Source: JABDOU01 sp041609995 (GTDB lineage Bacteria > Actinomycetota > Acidimicrobiia > Spongiisociales > SHLN01). Taken from it: a DNA stretch of 24,631 nucleotides. Position 1 is the stretch's first letter, and each line of letters begins with the position of its first letter. Below are positions 1-5,910 of the stretch, piece by piece. Where the stretch lies: assembly GCA_041609995.1 (NCBI GenBank), contig JBFIPU010000037.1, positions 1 through 24,631 on the forward strand. The letters run 5' to 3'. Position numbers and translations under genes: made by a program. Below the pieces are notes generated by a model that had not been told where the DNA came from, searched no databases, and saw only the letters and a list, made by a program, of their open reading frames with translations.

Positions 1-518
1 GCCCAGTTGCCGCGCACAAAGCTGTGCGCCATGTGCCAGGCGGCCACGTTCTCCCGGTGGGCGACGGTGACCAGATCGCCCAGCTCGCCTCCGGCCACCA
101 CGCCGTGCAGTGCTTGAAAAAACGGTGTGTAGCGGAGAACGTGGGCCACCGCCACCACCTGGTTCGACCGATCGGCCGCCCCGGCAATGGAGCGGACCCC
201 TTCGATCGTGTGGGCGACCGGTTTCTCGATCAGCACGTGCATCCCGGCGCCGATAGCGGCCAACGCCAGGGATTCGTGCTCTGCATCGGGCGTGGCGATG
301 ATGACCGCCTCCGCCGCCGGGAGGTCTTCCAGCGCGCGTTCGAGAGTGTCGACGCCGACCGATCCGGAGTGCCGGACGACGACGGCCTCCCGCCGGTGGA
401 CATCGGGGTCGACCACCCCGACCACCTGCATCTGGTCGGGGTGAGCGGCCGCCCACGCACCGTAGACGAAGCGCCCCCGCTGACCGGCCCCGGCGATCAC
501 TGTTCGTATCGGCCTCAC
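1..518 (-). CDS. Gfo/Idh/MocA family NAD(P)-dependent oxidoreductase (partial, 3' end outside window)
   Basis: Read on the minus strand from a GTG at 518, this frame stays open to the window edge, giving the first ~172 residues. The N-terminus is a Rossmann fold (RTVIAGAGQRGR, with a glycine-rich nucleotide loop, then VVGVVDPD). It continues with the family hallmarks IIATPDAEH, the conserved IEKPVA segment carrying the Lys-Pro pair, and HVLRYTPFF. AHSFVRGNW near the edge is typical of the start of the second, substrate-binding domain. The family oxidises or reduces sugars, inositols and related compounds with NAD(P)H; the substrate cannot be told from this half. An in-frame stop lies a short way upstream of the GTG, and no better start is seen between them. 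The gene diverges from the VOC gene, with only 17 bp between the two starts, so the promoters must overlap the coding ends. Confidence 0.85.
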   Translation of the reverse strand, partial: MRPIRTVIAGAGQRGRFVYGAWAAAHPDQMQVVGVVDPDVHRREAVVVRHSGSVGVDTLERALEDLPAAEAVIIATPDAEHESLALAAIGAGMHVLIEKPVAHTIEGVRSIAGAADRSNQVVAVAHVLRYTPFFQALHGVVAGGELGDLVTVAHRENVAAWHMAHSFVRGNW

Positions 519-535
519 CCGGGCAGAATACGGAC

Positions 536-1021
536 ATGACCATCAACCCTGTTCGCCTCAATCACGCTGTTCTCTTCGTCTCCGACCTCGACCGGGCGGT
601 GACGTTCTATACGAAGGTGTTCGGCATGGAGGTGCTGCCGTCCGGCGACCTGCCAGGGGCAGCCTTCCTGCGCCTCCCCGGCGGCCAGAACCACCATGAC
701 CTCGGGCTGTTCGGCCTCGGGCCCAACGCCCGGCCCAAGGAGCGGGGCCGGGTGGGCCTCTATCACCTGGCCTGGCAGGTCGACACGATCGACCAGCTGG
801 CGGCCGCCCGGTCGCTGTTGATCGAGAGCGGCGCCTACACCGGTGAGTCGAGCCACGGCGCCACCAAGAGCGTCTACGGCCGCGACCCCGACGGCAACGA
901 GTTCGAGATCATGTGGATGCTGCCGCGGGAAGAATGGGACCAGTGGGAAGACCAGGCGGTCGTCGATCCCCTCGATCTGGACGCCGAAGTCGCCCGTTGG
1001 AGCGGCGTGGTGACACGCTGA
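536..1021 (+). CDS. VOC family (glyoxalase/extradiol dioxygenase-like) protein
   Basis: A 161-residue protein with two beta-alpha-beta-beta-beta VOC modules. The likely metal ligands of an extradiol-dioxygenase-type site are all present: His10 (LNHAVLFVSDL), His77 (GLYHLAWQV) and Glu124 in DPDGNEFEIMW. The length fits single-domain catechol-2,3-dioxygenase-like or ring-cleavage homologues rather than the ~300-residue two-domain enzymes. The C-terminal tail (EEWDQWEDQAVVDPLDLDAEVARW) resembles the end of actinobacterial and proteobacterial 'CatE-like' proteins. The reaction is not determinable: dioxygenase, glyoxalase or isomerase are all possible. It diverges from the Gfo/Idh/MocA gene and is convergent with the MttB-like gene, with a long inverted repeat between the two stops. 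Confidence 0.85.
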   Translation: MTINPVRLNHAVLFVSDLDRAVTFYTKVFGMEVLPSGDLPGAAFLRLPGGQNHHDLGLFGLGPNARPKERGRVGLYHLAWQVDTIDQLAAARSLLIESGAYTGESSHGATKSVYGRDPDGNEFEIMWMLPREEWDQWEDQAVVDPLDLDAEVARWSGVVTR

Positions 1022-1029
1022 TCGAAGCA

Positions 1030-1078
1030 CAACCCAGGGTTGTAGGTGGCGGAAACCGCCGCTTAGAACCCTGGGTTG
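1030..1078. terminator. Bidirectional stem-loop between convergent genes
   Basis: A perfect 12-bp inverted repeat (CAACCCAGGGTT at 1030-1041 and its complement at 1067-1078) encloses a second small hairpin, GGCGG-AAA-CCGCC (1048-1060). It fills almost the whole 59-bp gap between the convergent VOC and MttB-like stops. There is no T-tract on either side, so it may act as a Rho-assisted or mRNA-stabilising structure rather than a classical intrinsic terminator. Confidence 0.55.
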
Positions 1079-1080
1079 CG

Positions 1081-2616
1081 TCAAGTGGTCAGGGGAGGGG
1101 CGCCGCCCTCTTCTGTCCGGCGGGCGATGAAATCGTCGAGCGCCTCGACCCGAGCCGCATCGATCGGCGGTGGCTCGAAGCCGTCGAGCACCTGCTTCCA
1201 CACCCGGGTGGCGTGCTCGGCCGTGATCGGGCTGCCGGCTTCGATCCATTGACCATGGTTGCTCCAGTCCGAGACCACCGGGTCGTAGAAGGCGGTGGCA
1301 TAACGCTCCATGGTGTGGGCGGCACCGAAATAGTGGCCACCGGGGCCGACCTCCTGCATGGCGTCGATTGCAAGCTCGGCCTCGCTGGTGTCAACCGGCT
1401 GGAACGCCTCGGCAAAGGTCTGGAGCGTTTCGACGTCGATGATGTACTTCTCCAGCGACGCCACCAGGCCGCCCTCCAGCCAACCAGCTGCGTGCATCAG
1501 CACATTGGCGCCCCCCATCAGGGCCCCCCAGCTGCTCATCATCGATTCGTAGGCTGATTGGGCGTCGGGGGCATTCGAGGCGTTCACGTTCGATGATCGG
1601 AACGGCAACCCGATGTGGCGGGCCAACTGGCCGCTGGCGATGGCGGCCTTGACGTACTCGGGGGTGCCGAAGGCGGGCGCTCCGGACCGCATGTCCACGT
1701 TGGAGGTGAATCCTCCGTACACGACCGGGGCACCCGACCGCACCACCTGACCGAGAGTGATGCCCATCAACGCCTCGGCGTGCTGCTGGACCAGGGCACC
1801 GGCCAGGCTGACGGGCGCCATCGCCCCTGCCAACGTGAAAGGTGTCACCATCACGATCTGGCCGGCCCGGGCGAAGTCGATGATGGCCTGAGCCATCGGC
1901 ACGTCGAGTTGGCGGGGCGAGTTGGTGTTGACCACGGTATACACGTACGGGTTCGCGGCGAATTCCTCCTCCGTCAGACCCCGCACCAGCCGGACCATTT
2001 CGAAGGCATCGGCGATCTGGGCGGGGCCGCGCCCAAAAAAGAACGGCATCTTGTCCGAGAGGACGAGTTGCGCCCTGCCGGTTCGGTAGTGCCGGAAGGC
2101 AGGATCCACGTCCTGCGGCTCGACACTGGGCGAATGGATGTGCAGAACGTCGAAACTCTGCGCCAGCCGCATGAGGTCCTCGAACGCTTCGATGGTGCCG
2201 GTGCGGCGGCCCCGCTCCCGGTCTGACACGTAGGGCGGGCCCCCGACCGGGGCGAACACCACATGTTCCCCGCCGAACGTGACCGTGCGCTCTGGCGCGC
2301 CGCCATAGCCGTCGTAATCCGCCGGGGCCGTATCGAGCGCCGACTGCACCAGCCCCCTGTCGACGGTCACCATCATGCTGTCATCGTCTACCACTGCCCC
2401 GGCCTCTGCCAGGAGCCGGCGAGCCTCGGGCAGCAGGACGCGCATGCCGAGATCCTCGAGCACACCGAGGGCGGACCGGTGGATGAGCTCGACTTGCTCA
2501 GCCGCCAGCACCTCGGCGGGCACAAAGGGGTTCACCAGCTGCTGGTAGTGGGTCGGGCGGGTCTCCGTCACGTGGCCGGAGCGCCCCCGGCGGGCGCGGC
2601 GAGCTGAATCTGGCAT
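1081..2616 (-). CDS. MttB-superfamily (trimethylamine methyltransferase family) protein, non-pyrrolysine type
   Basis: A 511-residue protein read from ATG 2616. It resembles the MttB/COG5598 superfamily along its length: an N-terminal helical segment (ELIHRSALGVLEDLGMRV), then a TIM-barrel core with VNTNSPRQLD, TPFTLAGAMAPVSLAGA, GGFTSNVDMRSGAPAFGTPE and SSNVNASNAPDAQSAYESM. There is no in-frame amber codon, so unlike true MttB it does not use pyrrolysine. Characterised non-Pyl members demethylate quaternary amines such as glycine betaine (MtgB) and pass the methyl to a corrinoid protein. No corrinoid protein or reactivase lies in the window, so substrate and partner are unknown. The frame is open far upstream to 3087, but that part overlaps the divergent regulator. 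ATG 2616 was chosen because a -10-like TATAGC (2631-2626) sits just upstream; GTG 2571 is an alternative. It shares its promoter region with the BMC operon. Confidence 0.85.
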   Translation of the reverse strand: MPDSARRARRGRSGHVTETRPTHYQQLVNPFVPAEVLAAEQVELIHRSALGVLEDLGMRVLLPEARRLLAEAGAVVDDDSMMVTVDRGLVQSALDTAPADYDGYGGAPERTVTFGGEHVVFAPVGGPPYVSDRERGRRTGTIEAFEDLMRLAQSFDVLHIHSPSVEPQDVDPAFRHYRTGRAQLVLSDKMPFFFGRGPAQIADAFEMVRLVRGLTEEEFAANPYVYTVVNTNSPRQLDVPMAQAIIDFARAGQIVMVTPFTLAGAMAPVSLAGALVQQHAEALMGITLGQVVRSGAPVVYGGFTSNVDMRSGAPAFGTPEYVKAAIASGQLARHIGLPFRSSNVNASNAPDAQSAYESMMSSWGALMGGANVLMHAAGWLEGGLVASLEKYIIDVETLQTFAEAFQPVDTSEAELAIDAMQEVGPGGHYFGAAHTMERYATAFYDPVVSDWSNHGQWIEAGSPITAEHATRVWKQVLDGFEPPPIDAARVEALDDFIARRTEEGGAPPLTT

Positions 2617-2617
2617 C

Positions 2618-2674
2618 CCAAGAAGGCTATAGCAAATCCTATGCCTGCGTAGACTGCAGGTTATACTGCGTATT
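2618..2674. promoter_or_regulatory. Divergent promoter region of the BMC operon and MttB-like gene
   Basis: On the + strand the hexamer TATACT (2662-2667) is followed after exactly 7 nt by the GTG of the regulator at 2675. This is the spacing expected when the start codon is itself the transcription start (leaderless mRNA, common in Actinobacteria). No Shine-Dalgarno sequence precedes that GTG. On the - strand TATAGC (2631-2626) lies 9 nt before the ATG of the MttB-like gene, also compatible with a leaderless or nearly leaderless message. No convincing -35 element is seen on either strand. The spacer is AT-richer than its surroundings. Confidence 0.6.
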
Positions 2675-2680
2675 GTGCAG
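2645..2680. promoter_or_regulatory. Two-copy CTGC-N7-GCAG operator candidate
   Basis: Two 15-bp dyads, CTGCGTAGACTGCAG (2645-2659) and CTGCGTATTGTGCAG (2666-2680), are 12/15 identical. They repeat with a 21-bp period, i.e. on the same face of the helix two turns apart. The second overlaps the end of the -10 element and the start codon of the winged-helix regulator. The arrangement is typical of a binding site for a dimeric repressor acting on its own gene and on the divergent gene. The regulator encoded at 2675 is the obvious candidate; this is inference. Confidence 0.55.
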
Positions 2681-3046
2681 AATATTCTTCCGATCTTACG
2701 CACGGATACCCAGAAGGAGCTCCTGATCGAGCTGTTCTTCCTCTCACCCCGTCCCCGGACCCTGTCCGATCTGGCACGCGCCATCGACGTCGACCAGACG
2801 ACGGTCATGCGCGAAGTCAACCGGCTCCTGGACTCCGGCCTCGTCACCGAAGAACGGGTGGGACGATCGAGAACGGTCGCCATCGACGAGACCAGCCCGT
2901 TTGCCAAGCCGATGCGCCAGCTGATGCGCCTCGTATACGAGCCACCGTCCGAGCGAAACGGGGGAGACGACGGGTTCGCCCCGATCGAGGTCGGGCGGCG
3001 CCCCCACCATCGACCGCTGCCCTCCTCCCGGCGGAGGACACCATGA
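2675..3046 (+). CDS. Winged helix-turn-helix (ArsR/MarR-like) regulator, first gene of the BMC operon
   Basis: A 123-residue protein starting at GTG. Residues ~10-72 form a winged helix: TQKELLIELFF (helix 1), LSDLARAIDVDQTTVMREVNRLLDSGLV (helix-turn-helix, ~30-57) and the wing VTEERVGRSRTVAID. The following SPFAKPMRQLMRLVYEPP matches the helix after the HTH in a family of ArsR-like proteins that usually continue into a nucleotidyltransferase-like domain. Here the protein instead ends in ~30 residues rich in Arg, Pro and Ser with no recognisable fold, so the C-terminus looks lost or degraded. No ligand-binding domain or sensor cysteines are seen. It overlaps the next gene by ATGA (3043-3046) and probably autoregulates through the dyads at its own start. 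Confidence 0.8.
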   Translation: MQNILPILRTDTQKELLIELFFLSPRPRTLSDLARAIDVDQTTVMREVNRLLDSGLVTEERVGRSRTVAIDETSPFAKPMRQLMRLVYEPPSERNGGDDGFAPIEVGRRPHHRPLPSSRRRTP

Positions 3047-3777
3047 AGCGGCGGTCCGGCACATTGCTGCTCGCGAATAATGAGCAAAAGGTCGGAAAGG
3101 GCCTCTCAGTAAAGTCGCCCGCGATGGCACCGACGGAAGCGGAGATCAAGCGGGTCGTTGCCCGCGTCGTGGGACAACTCGCCGGACCGGTCGAAGTACA
3201 GATTGCCGGACAGCCCACCCGTCCCGCACCGGAAGCGGCCTCCGGCCGGCCGGCGGCCCCACCGCAGCCCGGCCCGAAGGGTGGCGCCGACGGCGGTGCC
3301 ATCGCCATCGGCGCCGACCACGGCGGCTATCCGCTCAAGGAACGGCTCGCCTTCCGGTTGAAAGAAGCCGGCTACCTCGTTGATGACTGCGGCACCCACA
3401 GCACCGAATCGGTGGATTACCCCGACTTCGCCCACGCCGTTGCAGAGAAGGTGGCCATGGGCGAGGCCGCCTGGGGAATCATCGTGGATGGGGCCGGCAT
3501 CGGGTCTGCGATGGTTGCCAACAAGGTGCCGGGGGTGCGGGCCGCCCTCTGCTACGACCTCTCCAGCGCCCGCAACAGCCGGGAGCACAACCACGCCAAC
3601 GTGCTCACCCTCGGCGCCGGCCTCATCGGGCCAGCGCTCGCCCAGCAGATCGTCGAGACCTGGCTGGAGACGGCGTGGGGCCCCGGCCGCCACGCCAACC
3701 GGGTGGCCAAGATCACCGACATCGAGCGCCGCTACGCCGGCGCCGGAGCGGTCCCGGCGGGGAGCGGAGGCGCATGA
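3043..3777 (+). CDS. RpiB/LacA-LacB family sugar-phosphate isomerase homologue with BMC-targeting N-terminus
   Basis: A 244-residue protein; residues ~86-230 are the RpiB fold (IAIGADHGGYPLKE, VDYPDFAHAVAE, ANKVPGVRAA, SREHNHANVLTLGA). RpiB interconverts ribose-5- and ribulose-5-phosphate. Asp92-His93 and the ring-opening His182 (EHNHANV) are present. The catalytic Cys of E. coli RpiB (CGTG) is replaced by Asp149 (VDGAGIG), and the Mycobacterium-type Glu is also missing, so activity or substrate may differ. Residues ~30-47 (PTEAEIKRVVARVVGQL) form an amphipathic helix followed by a Pro/Gly/Ala linker, typical of a BMC encapsulation peptide. ATG 3043 has a strong GGAGG at 3033-3037 and an ATGA overlap with the regulator. 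ATG 3124 would put the helix at the extreme N-terminus, as in the neighbouring enzymes, but lacks a clear SD. DeoC follows after 13 nt. Confidence 0.85.
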   Translation: MKRRSGTLLLANNEQKVGKGLSVKSPAMAPTEAEIKRVVARVVGQLAGPVEVQIAGQPTRPAPEAASGRPAAPPQPGPKGGADGGAIAIGADHGGYPLKERLAFRLKEAGYLVDDCGTHSTESVDYPDFAHAVAEKVAMGEAAWGIIVDGAGIGSAMVANKVPGVRAALCYDLSSARNSREHNHANVLTLGAGLIGPALAQQIVETWLETAWGPGRHANRVAKITDIERRYAGAGAVPAGSGGA

Positions 3778-3790
3778 ATCCGGGGACCGC

Positions 3791-4639
3791 ATGAACCAGG
3801 AAGCCCTCATCGAAGCCATCACTCAGGAAGTCGTGGCAACCCTCGCCGGACGCGACCCCTGTGCCGACTGCCAGGGCTCCTGCGCCGCCCACAGCCCCGA
3901 GAACGTGCGCCGCGTCGTGGCCAACGGTGCCGACCGCGTCAGCTTCCACGGGGCCGGAGCCGACGTGCCCCACGACCTGGCCAAGTACATCGACCACACC
4001 CTCCTCAAGCCCGATGCCACCGCCGACGACATCGACAAACTCTGCGCAGAGGCGGTCGAATACGGCTTCGCCGCCGTCTGTGTCAACCCCGCCTGGGTCA
4101 AGCGGGCGGTGGCCAACGTCAAAGGCTCAGGCGTGAAGGTGGCGTCGGTGGTCGGGTTTCCGTTCGGTGCCACTACGTCGGACATCAAGGCGATGGAGAC
4201 GCGCCGGGTGTTGCGGGACGGGGCGAGAGAAATCGACATGGTCATCAACATCGGGGCACTGAAGTCGGGGCAATACGACGTCGTGCGCCAGGACATCGCC
4301 AAGGTCTCTGATGCATGTCACGAGGTGGGCGCCCTGAACAAGGTGATCATCGAGACGTCGCTGCTGGCCGACGAAGAGAAGGTGATGGCCTCCCACCTCG
4401 CCCGCCTGGCCAAAGCCGACTTCGTCAAGACCTCGACCGGCTTCGCGGGCGGCGGCGCCAACGTCCACGACGTCCTGCTCATGCGCGAGACCATCGGTCC
4501 CCAGATGGGCATCAAGGCCTCGGGGGGCGTACGCAGCCGCCAGGACGCCGAAGAGATGATCGCGGCCGGTGCCTCCCGCATCGGCGCCTCGGCCGGAATC
4601 GCCATCGTGACAGGAGGTACGTCCAGTGAGCAATATTGA
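3791..4639 (+). CDS. deoC: Deoxyribose-5-phosphate aldolase with N-terminal BMC-targeting extension
   Basis: A 282-residue class I aldolase that cleaves 2-deoxyribose-5-phosphate to glyceraldehyde-3-phosphate and acetaldehyde. The DeoC barrel occupies ~62-275 (YIDHTLLKPDATADDID, VCVNPAWV, VVGFPFGAT). Active-site residues are Asp149 (EIDMVIN), the Schiff-base Lys213 (FVKTSTGF) and Lys242 (GIKASGGVR). Compared with ordinary DeoC (~220-260 residues) it has an extra ~60-residue N-terminus. Residues 3-18 form an amphipathic helix (QEALIEAITQEVVATL) like the tags on the RpiB-like protein and the aldehyde dehydrogenase. Next comes a linker with Cys24, Cys27 and Cys31 (CADCQGSC). The gene overlaps the following BMC-T gene by 14 nt, which argues for co-translation with the shell. 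This is the signature enzyme that assigns the compartment to the sugar-phosphate type. Confidence 0.95.
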   Translation: MNQEALIEAITQEVVATLAGRDPCADCQGSCAAHSPENVRRVVANGADRVSFHGAGADVPHDLAKYIDHTLLKPDATADDIDKLCAEAVEYGFAAVCVNPAWVKRAVANVKGSGVKVASVVGFPFGATTSDIKAMETRRVLRDGAREIDMVINIGALKSGQYDVVRQDIAKVSDACHEVGALNKVIIETSLLADEEKVMASHLARLAKADFVKTSTGFAGGGANVHDVLLMRETIGPQMGIKASGGVRSRQDAEEMIAAGASRIGASAGIAIVTGGTSSEQY

Positions 4640-5255
4640 GTTGCGGTCCTTTGTGTTTCTCGACAGCCTCCAGCCCCAATACGCCGCCTTCATCGGGACC
4701 ACTGCCTCCGGCTTCCTGCCCTTGGCATACGAGGCCTCGTTGTTCGTGGAGATCTCACCGGGAATCGAAATCAACCGCCTCACCGACATCGCCCTCAAAT
4801 CGAACGCCGTCAAGCCCGGCATGCAGATCGTGGAGCGGGTGTTCGGCCTCCTGGAGGTCCACTCCCCTGACCAGGCCGAGACCCGCGGGGCCGGTGCCGC
4901 CATCCTCGAGGCCATCGAGCTCGAGGAGAGCGACCGGCTCAAGCCCGAGATCCTGTCCAGCCAAATCGTCCGCCGGATCGACGACCACCAGGCCCAGTTG
5001 ATCAACCGCATGCGCCACGGGCAGATGATCACGCCCGGCCAGACCCTCTACGTCCTCGAATGCGTCCCCGCCGCCTACGCGGCGCTGGCTGCCAACGAGG
5101 CGGAGAAGGCCGCAGCCATCAATGTGCTCGAGGTCCGGGCGTTCGGTGCAGTGGGTCGCGTGTACCTCGGGGGCGAAGAGGCCGACATCGACGTCGGCTG
5201 GCAGGCGGCCGTGGCCGCCCTCGAAGGAATCAAAGGTCGAGCCCAGAAAACGTAA
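4626..5255 (+). CDS. Tandem BMC-domain shell protein (BMC-T), first copy
   Basis: A 209-residue protein with two consecutive BMC domains (about 1-95 and 100-205), so it should form a pseudohexameric trimer in the shell facets. The first half contains LQPQYAAFIGTTASGFLPLA, PGIEINRLTDIALK and PGMQIVERVFGLLEVHS. The second contains LKPEILSSQIVRRIDDHQAQLINR, LYVLECVPAAYAAL and NVLEVRAFGAVGRVYLGG. It starts at GTG 4626, preceded by a strong AGGAGG (4612-4617) inside the end of deoC, and overlaps deoC by 14 nt. It is markedly different in sequence from the second BMC-T of this operon, so the two are not a recent duplication. BMC-T trimers often carry larger, sometimes gated pores for cofactors; whether this one does is not visible from sequence alone. 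Confidence 0.85.
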   Translation: MSNIELRSFVFLDSLQPQYAAFIGTTASGFLPLAYEASLFVEISPGIEINRLTDIALKSNAVKPGMQIVERVFGLLEVHSPDQAETRGAGAAILEAIELEESDRLKPEILSSQIVRRIDDHQAQLINRMRHGQMITPGQTLYVLECVPAAYAALAANEAEKAAAINVLEVRAFGAVGRVYLGGEEADIDVGWQAAVAALEGIKGRAQKT

Positions 5256-5276
5256 TACAAACAAAGGAGCACCCAA

Positions 5277-5564
5277 ATGGCAGATGCGTTGGGAATGATC
5301 GAAGCCCGCAGCTTTCCGGCCATGGTCGAGGCAGCGGATGCAATGGTGAAGGCGGCCAAGGTCGAGCTGGTCTCGTACGAGGAAACCGGCGGTGGCTATG
5401 TGACGGCCGTGATCCGCGGCGACGTGGCCGCGGTCAAAGCGGCGGTCGACGCCGGCGTCCGCGGCGCAGAACGGGTCGGCGAGGTCGTCGCCCATCACGT
5501 CATCGCCCGCCCCCACGAGAGCATCGATGCGGTGTTGCCGCTGGGAGCCGACGACAGCAAGTAG
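5277..5564 (+). CDS. BMC-H hexameric shell protein
   Basis: A 95-residue single BMC domain (Pfam BMC, PduA/CcmK type): GMIEARSFPAMVEAADAMVKAAKVELVSYEETGGGYVTAVIRGDVAAVKAAVDAG. It is the usual length for the family, and the short loop around residues 36-40 (ETGGG) lies where the central pore of the hexamer is formed. This is the only BMC-H in the operon, so it should be the bulk facet tile. ATG 5277 has a good ribosome-binding site (AAAGGAG, 5263-5269, 7 nt spacer). The gap to the preceding BMC-T is 21 nt. The C-terminus beyond the domain is short (LPLGADDSK). Confidence 0.95.
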   Translation: MADALGMIEARSFPAMVEAADAMVKAAKVELVSYEETGGGYVTAVIRGDVAAVKAAVDAGVRGAERVGEVVAHHVIARPHESIDAVLPLGADDSK

Positions 5565-5584
5565 CCAACAGTTAGGAAAAGCGC

Positions 5585-5872
5585 ATGTTGTTAGCGCGAG
5601 TCGCCGGGACGGTTGTCGCCAGCCGCAAGGAGCCGCGCCTCGAGGGCCTCAAGTTCCTGCTGCTGGCTCAACTGGACGTGGACAACAAGGAGACCGGGGG
5701 TTACGTGGTGGCCGCCGACGCCGTCGGGGCCGGGGTGGGCGAGGTTGTCATGTATGCGAGCGGCAGCTCGGCCCGCCAGACCGAATATACCCACGAGCGC
5801 CCCTGTGATGCCGTGGTGATGGCGATCGTCGATTCCTGGGAAGTCGGCGGCAAGGAGCGATTCACGAAATGA
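5585..5872 (+). CDS. BMC-P pentameric vertex protein (EutN/CcmL family), copy 1
   Basis: A 95-residue EutN/CcmL-type beta-barrel protein: LLARVAGTVVASRKEPRLEGLKFLLLAQLD, YVVAADAVGAGVGEVVMYASGSSARQT, and CDAVVMAIVDSWEV. Family members form pentamers that cap the vertices of icosahedral shells. AGGA at 5574-5577 precedes the ATG. It is one of three BMC-P in the operon; the N-terminal LARVxGTVVA is shared with the other two but the rest differs substantially. An AAGGAG sequence near its 3' end (5852-5857) may serve a small downstream reading frame that links it to the aldehyde dehydrogenase gene. Confidence 0.93.
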   Translation: MLLARVAGTVVASRKEPRLEGLKFLLLAQLDVDNKETGGYVVAADAVGAGVGEVVMYASGSSARQTEYTHERPCDAVVMAIVDSWEVGGKERFTK

Positions 5873-5910
5873 CCTCTTCCGTCACAAAACCGGGCGGTAG
5901 CCGCCCATGA
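5869..5910 (+). CDS. Possible 13-residue coupling minicistron (MTSSVTKPGGSRP)
   Basis: An ATG at 5869 overlaps the stop of the first BMC-P gene (ATGA). The frame runs 13 codons to a TGA at 5908-5910, which in turn overlaps the ATG of the aldehyde dehydrogenase (ATGA). It has its own AAGGAG 11 nt upstream, while the dehydrogenase start itself has none. It reads straight through the 6-bp GC hairpin just before the dehydrogenase ATG. It could be a chance frame; the double ATGA overlap is the reason to list it. Confidence 0.35.
   Translation: MTSSVTKPGGSRP
5892..5906 (+). promoter_or_regulatory. GC hairpin abutting the aldehyde dehydrogenase start codon
   Basis: GGGCGG-TAG-CCGCCC is a perfect 6-bp inverted repeat with a 3-nt loop. 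It ends directly before ATG 5907 and occupies the place where a Shine-Dalgarno sequence would be. Folded in mRNA, it should block direct initiation, so translation of the dehydrogenase may need ribosomes arriving from upstream. Confidence 0.5.

Noticed and set aside
515..1249. Minus-strand frame opposite the VOC gene
   Set aside because: Shadow frame; the plus-strand VOC protein has conserved metal ligands and the minus frame has no recognisable features.
1081..2616. Pyrrolysine-containing trimethylamine methyltransferase
   Set aside because: The frame has no internal TAG, so it is the non-Pyl branch.
2617..3087. N-terminal extension of the MttB-like frame back to 3087
   Set aside because: It would run through the divergent regulator gene and its promoter, and the extra sequence is Arg/Ser-rich with no family match. 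ATG 2616 next to a -10 element fits better.
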